DNA of 10,805 nt from an uncultured Methylophilus sp. Its GTDB lineage: Bacteria > Pseudomonadota > Gammaproteobacteria > Burkholderiales > Methylophilaceae. The notes beneath the pieces are model-generated. The model had not been told where the DNA came from and ran no database searches. It saw nothing but the letters and a program-made list of their open reading frames with translations. The stretch's first letter is position 1, and each line of letters starts with the position of its first letter. Location: NCBI GenBank assembly GCA_936943315.1, contig CAKZJM010000311.1, positions 1 to 10,805 of the forward strand, in the 5' to 3' direction. This document shows, one piece after another, positions 6,602 to 10,805 of the stretch. The translations under genes were made by a program, and so were the position numbers.

Positions 6602-8821
6602 ATGCGCAATCCTCAAGCTTTGCTGGTCACCCGCGTGGAAATCTATACCTCCCTCACTGCCAAACCCGTTAACAGCTATCGTCCTTACTGGGCCAAGCGT
6701 TTCGGGACTGCGCCCGTGCTGCCCATGAGCCGCGCCGAAATGGATGCGCTGGGCTGGGATAGTTGCGACATTATTCTGGTCAGTGGCGATGCTTATATAG
6801 ACCACCCTAGTTTTGGGGTGGCGCTAATTGGGCGTTTGCTGGAGGCCCAGGGTTTTCGTGTGGGCATTATTGCGCAACCCGACTGGCAGTCGGCAGAGCC
6901 GTTCAAGGTGCTGGGAAAGCCTAATCTTTATTTTGGCGTCACCGCCGGTAATATGGATAGCATGGTCAACCGCTACACGGCAGACCGTAAAATCCGCTCT
7001 GATGATGCGTATACCCCGAATGCTGAAGCCAACAAGCGGCCAGACCGTGCCGTGTTGGTCTATTCACAGCGCTGTAAAGAAGCGTATCCAGAGGTGCCGC
7101 TGGTCATTGGCAGTATCGAGGCCAGCCTGCGCCGCATTGCCCATTATGATTATTGGTCAGACAAAGTCCGCCGTTCCATCCTGATTGATTCAAAAGCGGA
7201 TTTGCTCTTGTATGGCAATGCCGAACGTGCGATTGTCGAGCTGACGCACCGTATTGCGCGTGGCGAAGCCATCCACGAGATCCAGGATATCCGCGGCACC
7301 GCGTTTATCCGCAAACAAGTGCCTGATGAGTTCCTCGAAGTGCCTTCCACTCGACTGGACCGCCCTGGCGTGGTTGAAAAACATGAAGACCCCTATGCCA
7401 TGAAAATGGGCAAGGGCGATGCCAGTTGTGCCACGGATGACAAAGACGCCGCTCCGGCAGCGCCTACCATCAGCCTGCCTTTGCCGCTCAAAGCAGCCAA
7501 AGTGCCGCGTGATCGCCAGGTCATCCGCATGCCGTCGTACGAAGAAGTGGTGAATGACCCGGTCATGTACGCACATGCCTCGCGTGTACTTCATCTGGAG
7601 GCGAACCCGGGCAATGCGCGGGCACTGGTACAAAAACATGGTCACCGTGAGGTCTGGCTCAATCCGCCACCTATTCCGCTCACGACCAAAGAGATGGACT
7701 ACGTCTACGACTTGCCTTATGCCAGAATGCCGCACCCGGTGTACGGCGAGGCCAAGATTCCGGCCTGGGAGATGATCCGCTTCTCTGTCAATATCATGCG
7801 TGGCTGCTTTGGCGGTTGCACATTCTGCTCCATTACTGAGCATGAAGGGCGCATTATCCAGAGCCGTTCCGAAGAGTCTATTTTGCGTGAGATTGAAGAA
7901 ATCCGCGACAAAGTCGATGGCTTTACCGGGGTGATTTCTGACCTGGGTGGGCCTACGGCCAATATGTACCGTCTCTCCTGCAAGTCAGAAGAGATTGAGA
8001 AAAATTGCCGCAAGCTCTCTTGTGTCTATCCTGGCGTATGCGAAAACCTCAATACCGACCATTCGGCCTTGATCCAGCTTTACCGCAAGGCGCGCAACCT
8101 GCGCGGCGTCAAAAAAATCCTGATCGGTTCTGGCCTGCGTTATGACCTCGCGGTCAAATCACCAGAATATGTCAAAGAACTGGTGCAGCACCATGTGGGC
8201 GGTTACCTCAAGATTGCGCCTGAGCACTCGGAAGAAAACGTGCTCAGCAAAATGATGAAACCCGGCATGGGCGCCTATGACGAGTTCAAGCGCATGTTTG
8301 AAAAATTCAGTGCTGAGGCTGGCAAAAAACAATACCTGATCCCGTATTTTATTGCGGCTCACCCTGGCACCACCGACGAAGATATGGTGAACTTGGCTTT
8401 ATGGCTCAAGCGGAATGATTTCAGGTTAGACCAGGTGCAGACCTTTACCCCGACGCCGATGGCGATGGCCACGGCCATGTATCACAGTGGTAAAAATCCC
8501 TTACGCAAGGTCACCCCGGATTCTGAAGCGGTGCCTATTCCCAAGGCGGGCAATATTCGAAAATTGCATAAAGCCTTTATCCGCTACCATGATCCGCAAA
8601 ACTGGCCCATGCTGCGTGAAGCCTTGAAGAAGATGGGGCGTGCCGATTTGATCGGGAATGGTAAAAAGCATCTGGTCCCCGCCTATCAGCCGGCCGTCTT
8701 GCCTAAAATCGTGCAGTCAGACGGTAGCCGTTTTCAGGCCAAACCCTTGCCCAAAGGATTTAACCAGACGAGAAGCTTTGCCAGCCCGAAAAAACAGCCG
8801 GGTGGCCGCAACAAGCATTAG
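6602..8821 (+). CDS. ygiQ: YgiQ family radical SAM protein (UPF0313)
   Basis: A 739-residue cytosolic radical-SAM protein of unknown reaction. The match to the YgiQ family runs end to end. The N-terminal region carries MSRAEMDALGWDSCDIILVS (42-61), DAYIDHPSFG (63-72), EAQGFRVGIIAQPDW (81-95) and VTAGNMDSMVNRYTADR (113-129). The radical-SAM core carries SVNIMRGCFGGCTFCSITEH (395-414), with the 4Fe-4S ligands C402, C406 and C409. Downstream are DLGGPTANMYRL (447-458), an extra cysteine group (C460, C469, C474, C480), HHVGGYLKIAPEH, KMMKPGMG and LIPYFIAAHPGT. The C-terminal part is the DUF3362-type region and ends in a basic, disordered tail. A low-complexity Ala/Pro linker sits near 275-300, where the family is variable. 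The start at 6602 is the only ATG that fits; it has no clear Shine-Dalgarno. The stop interlocks with the stop of the convergent hydrolase gene. Confidence 0.96.
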   Translation: MRNPQALLVTRVEIYTSLTAKPVNSYRPYWAKRFGTAPVLPMSRAEMDALGWDSCDIILVSGDAYIDHPSFGVALIGRLLEAQGFRVGIIAQPDWQSAEPFKVLGKPNLYFGVTAGNMDSMVNRYTADRKIRSDDAYTPNAEANKRPDRAVLVYSQRCKEAYPEVPLVIGSIEASLRRIAHYDYWSDKVRRSILIDSKADLLLYGNAERAIVELTHRIARGEAIHEIQDIRGTAFIRKQVPDEFLEVPSTRLDRPGVVEKHEDPYAMKMGKGDASCATDDKDAAPAAPTISLPLPLKAAKVPRDRQVIRMPSYEEVVNDPVMYAHASRVLHLEANPGNARALVQKHGHREVWLNPPPIPLTTKEMDYVYDLPYARMPHPVYGEAKIPAWEMIRFSVNIMRGCFGGCTFCSITEHEGRIIQSRSEESILREIEEIRDKVDGFTGVISDLGGPTANMYRLSCKSEEIEKNCRKLSCVYPGVCENLNTDHSALIQLYRKARNLRGVKKILIGSGLRYDLAVKSPEYVKELVQHHVGGYLKIAPEHSEENVLSKMMKPGMGAYDEFKRMFEKFSAEAGKKQYLIPYFIAAHPGTTDEDMVNLALWLKRNDFRLDQVQTFTPTPMAMATAMYHSGKNPLRKVTPDSEAVPIPKAGNIRKLHKAFIRYHDPQNWPMLREALKKMGRADLIGNGKKHLVPAYQPAVLPKIVQSDGSRFQAKPLPKGFNQTRSFASPKKQPGGRNKH

Positions 8822-9861
8822 CTCGGGTCGATGTGGGCATCCACCAGTGTGGGTGGCCGATAGTCGGCTTGTGCACGCCACTTGGCGGTAATCGTCTCAT
8901 CGATAGTGATATTCACGGCTGTTAACGGGCCTTGCGTCACCGCATATGGCCGGTAGAAGCGGCCATCGCCTTTTTTAAAGACTCCTTTAAACCAGCCATA
9001 CAATCCGTAAGCGAATGCTTTGAACGAATCTGTCGGATTAGTCAGATAAGCATCTGGTGCAGCCTTGAACGGTTTGAGTTTGAGCCCAGCCGCATGTGCT
9101 TTTTCCAGCATCCAGGCCAGCGCAATCCCTGCCAGTGGGTCTTTGCCATAGCCGCCGCCGACATTGGCATGCGCGCCTATAAACCAGCGCTGTTCGACGT
9201 CGATATTTTCAGGCTTTTTGCTGCCACCTTCGTTGGTCCACATCGCCACTTTATACGCCTCACGGTGCTCATCTATCGCCATGGCGTGATATGCATAAGA
9301 CACAATTTTTGAAAGCTCGGTGTCATGCCAGGCATAAAACCCATTCTCAGAAATCATGGTGCCCGGAATGCCCAATGCCCCCACCGTGTCCCACACGCCT
9401 AAAAAGTGCACGCGCACTTCTTTACTGTAGGTTTGCCTGAATGCCATGCACTCGCTGCCATCTGGGCGGGCAGACTTGTCTCGGTATAATGTTTCTGCAC
9501 GTTGTAACAGATCGGGGGTGCTGGTTTTGAGCAACCCGCATTTGCGGATCAGGCCGACCATGCTCCTGGCCGTGTAGGCGCCGCGGCTGAAGCCGAATAC
9601 CCAGATATCATCGCCCTCCAGATAGTGCTTTACCAGCCAGTCATAGCCTTTCAGCAAGTTCTGGCTCAGGCCATAGCCAAACAGTCCACCACGCAGTTTG
9701 TCACCGGTGGCGGTGCCTACGCCAGGCTCATAAAAAAAGCGCTGGTGTATCTCACCGTCATCCTCTTCAATCAAGGTGGAGAGCTGATACACATTGGTCA
9801 GGTCTTCAGGGTCATTCCAGGTGCCATCAAACAGGACAATCAGTCTTTCTTTTGCTCTCAT
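8818..9861 (-). CDS. DUF2235 alpha/beta-hydrolase (Tle1-like phospholipase family)
   Basis: A 347-residue protein with the DUF2235 layout: RLIVLFDGTWND (6-17), YEPGVGT (44-50), WVFGFSRGAYTARSMVGLI (87-105) with the GxSxG nucleophile S92, FLGVWDTVGALGIP (153-166) with the likely catalytic Asp158, and WFIGAHANVGGGY (226-238) with the likely catalytic His231. DUF2235 includes the type VI secretion phospholipase effectors Tle1, but also many stand-alone enzymes. No VgrG, immunity gene or secretion signal is seen here, so an effector role is not supported. The usual HxDVGGGY motif has Asn at position 233 instead of Asp. It is coupled by an ATGA overlap to the upstream patatin-like gene, with a good Shine-Dalgarno. 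A lipase or esterase is the safest description; the substrate is unknown. Confidence 0.9.
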   Translation of the reverse strand: MRAKERLIVLFDGTWNDPEDLTNVYQLSTLIEEDDGEIHQRFFYEPGVGTATGDKLRGGLFGYGLSQNLLKGYDWLVKHYLEGDDIWVFGFSRGAYTARSMVGLIRKCGLLKTSTPDLLQRAETLYRDKSARPDGSECMAFRQTYSKEVRVHFLGVWDTVGALGIPGTMISENGFYAWHDTELSKIVSYAYHAMAIDEHREAYKVAMWTNEGGSKKPENIDVEQRWFIGAHANVGGGYGKDPLAGIALAWMLEKAHAAGLKLKPFKAAPDAYLTNPTDSFKAFAYGLYGWFKGVFKKGDGRFYRPYAVTQGPLTAVNITIDETITAKWRAQADYRPPTLVDAHIDPS

Positions 9862-10805
9862 GGCTTGCCTCCGGTGGGTTGCAGGGTCATCAGGCCTGGC
9901 ATCAATGACTGAATTTGCGCCACGATGGCTTGTTCATGGGTGCCCATGGGCAGCTTGAGGTTTTGCGCGATGTGTTCGCCAAGCCGCCGGTAGCTCTCGA
10001 ATTGGGATTCGCTGAAAAACTGGTCCACGGTACTATCATGTGGGAAACAGGGCTCCTGCAATTTGAAGTTGATCAGGTCGCTGGGTTCGTCTCCGGTCAG
10101 TGAGCTCTTGATGTAGACCAGGTAGCCCATATGCTCAGGATCGCCATCGCCCAGGTAGTCAATGGTTCCGATGGCAAAGTGACGTGTCCCGCATTTAAAC
10201 AGCCCATACTTGCAATCATTCACGGGCAGCAAGGCGTTGATATCCAGTTTAATGGTGATGCCGAAATCGACTTTGCATTTGCGGATGGCATTGCCCAGAT
10301 CTTCAAACTCATAATCGCCATCGGCCCCGGCATCAATGGCGACAATCAATTTGCAACGGCGGCGCACCAGTTCGTAAATGCCCAGGTTTTCAAAGTGACC
10401 GCCATCAGACAGGTAAAGATAACCAGAGGTCGAGCCGGTTTTGGTGACCAGTTCTTTCATGAGGTAGAACAGGTTCCAGAATGGCGACTGGCGTTGGGGC
10501 GGGTTGCGCAGGCGATGTTTGCAACCCCAGTGTGAGAGCAGGCGGTTGAGGTGATTTTCATGCAGGGGATTGCCAAACCAGCGGCCCAGGCGGGCGTTGA
10601 ATATGGTCATGATAAAACCCATGACCGGGTTAGTGTGATACCCCATATTAGGGCTGGCCGCGGCACCGCTGGTCGATACCAAGCTGCCGAGTTCGGGGCC
10701 GCCTTCCCCCGTGTAATGATACGTGTCGTACCAGACTTCGGTCTCGGGCAATTTGAAGCCGCAGTAATAAGGGCTGAACATAAACGAAGCCGCCTGGCGC
10801 TGTTG
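9858..10805 (-). CDS. Patatin-like phospholipase, C-terminal part (start outside window)
   Basis: The frame is open to the window edge. The eight residues before the Met at 10781 (QQRQAASF) continue it, so this Met is internal and the gene starts beyond 10805. The visible 315 residues carry the C-terminal signature of large bacterial patatin-like proteins: STSGAAASPNMGYHTNP, TIFNARLGRWFGNP, YLYLSDGGHFENLGIYELVR with the catalytic-dyad Asp in DGG (codon 10406-10404), RRCKLIVAIDAGAD, IRKCKVDFGI, and a terminal HDSTVDQFFSESQFESYRRL block. The oxyanion and GxSxG nucleophile portion would lie upstream and cannot be checked, so intactness is unknown. The stop overlaps the start of the DUF2235 gene (ATGA at 9861-9858). 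The family hydrolyses acyl esters of lipids. The physiological role here is not known. Confidence 0.88.
   Translation of the reverse strand, partial: QQRQAASFMFSPYYCGFKLPETEVWYDTYHYTGEGGPELGSLVSTSGAAASPNMGYHTNPVMGFIMTIFNARLGRWFGNPLHENHLNRLLSHWGCKHRLRNPPQRQSPFWNLFYLMKELVTKTGSTSGYLYLSDGGHFENLGIYELVRRRCKLIVAIDAGADGDYEFEDLGNAIRKCKVDFGITIKLDINALLPVNDCKYGLFKCGTRHFAIGTIDYLGDGDPEHMGYLVYIKSSLTGDEPSDLINFKLQEPCFPHDSTVDQFFSESQFESYRRLGEHIAQNLKLPMGTHEQAIVAQIQSLMPGLMTLQPTGGKP
9868..9872 (-). promoter_or_regulatory. Strong Shine-Dalgarno of the DUF2235 gene
   Basis: On the minus strand a full GGAGG ends 6 bases before the ATG at 9861. It lies inside the end of the patatin-like gene. It fixes the DUF2235 start and supports coupled expression of the two lipases. 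Confidence 0.7.

Noticed and set aside
7190..7843. A 217-residue minus-strand open frame inside ygiQ
   Set aside because: It lies entirely opposite the well-conserved ygiQ coding sequence. The translation is rich in His/Arg, as expected of a shadow frame, and shows no domain.
8841..8856. Short hairpin CCACC-N6-GGTGG near the ygiQ/DUF2235 junction as a terminator
   Set aside because: Only a 5-bp stem, no T-run on either strand, and it lies inside the DUF2235 coding end.
8818..9861. DUF2235 protein as a type VI secretion effector
   Set aside because: No VgrG, PAAR, adaptor or immunity gene is in the window, and the family has many stand-alone members.
9858..10781. ATG at 10781 as the start of a complete short patatin-like gene
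   Set aside because: The frame continues to the window edge, and the visible part holds only the Asp half of the catalytic dyad, so the start lies outside.

Overview
The window is a gene-dense stretch of a Gram-negative bacterial chromosome. Inference: a betaproteobacterium, possibly a Methylophilaceae-like methylotroph. The reasons are moderate GC, an adjacent aat-bpt pair of N-degron aminoacyl-transferases, a long YgiQ radical-SAM protein, and the general look of the proteins. The taxonomic call is an impression and not a measurement. There are no rRNA, tRNA, CRISPR, insertion-sequence or prophage signatures.

Layout: (A) 1-1622, plus strand: the 3' part of mtnA (5-methylthioribose-1-phosphate isomerase), coupled by an ATGA overlap to a class II aldolase. 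The aldolase carries the fuculose-phosphate-aldolase catalytic set (E72, H91, H93, H154, Y112), not the MtnB dehydratase signature. The pair therefore reads as the isomerase and aldolase steps of a DHAP shunt for methylthioadenosine / 5'-deoxyadenosine salvage, not as the start of the classical methionine salvage pathway. (B) 6354 down to 1628, minus strand: a tightly packed run of a membrane Cache-HAMP-PAS-GGDEF-EAL cyclic-di-GMP enzyme, aat (Leu/Phe-tRNA-protein transferase), bpt (Leu transfer to N-terminal Asp/Glu) and a small unrecognised protein whose C-terminal half resembles an ADP-ribosyltransferase fold. (C) 6355-6601: a divergent, AT-rich intergenic region of about 247 bp, the only sizeable non-coding stretch, with candidate promoters in both directions. 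(D) 6602-8821, plus strand: ygiQ, a full-length radical-SAM protein. (E) 10805 down to 8818, minus strand: the C-terminal part of a patatin-like phospholipase (start outside the window) coupled by an ATGA overlap to a DUF2235 alpha/beta-hydrolase, so two different serine-lipase types share one operon.

The two convergent junctions are extremely tight: a 5-bp gap at 1623-1627, and interlocked stop codons at 8818-8821. The most interesting points are the reassignment of the mtnA partner to a DHAP-shunt aldolase, the two-lipase operon, and the possible ADP-ribosyltransferase-like protein behind the N-degron transferases. I see no clear evidence of a wholly new multi-gene system.
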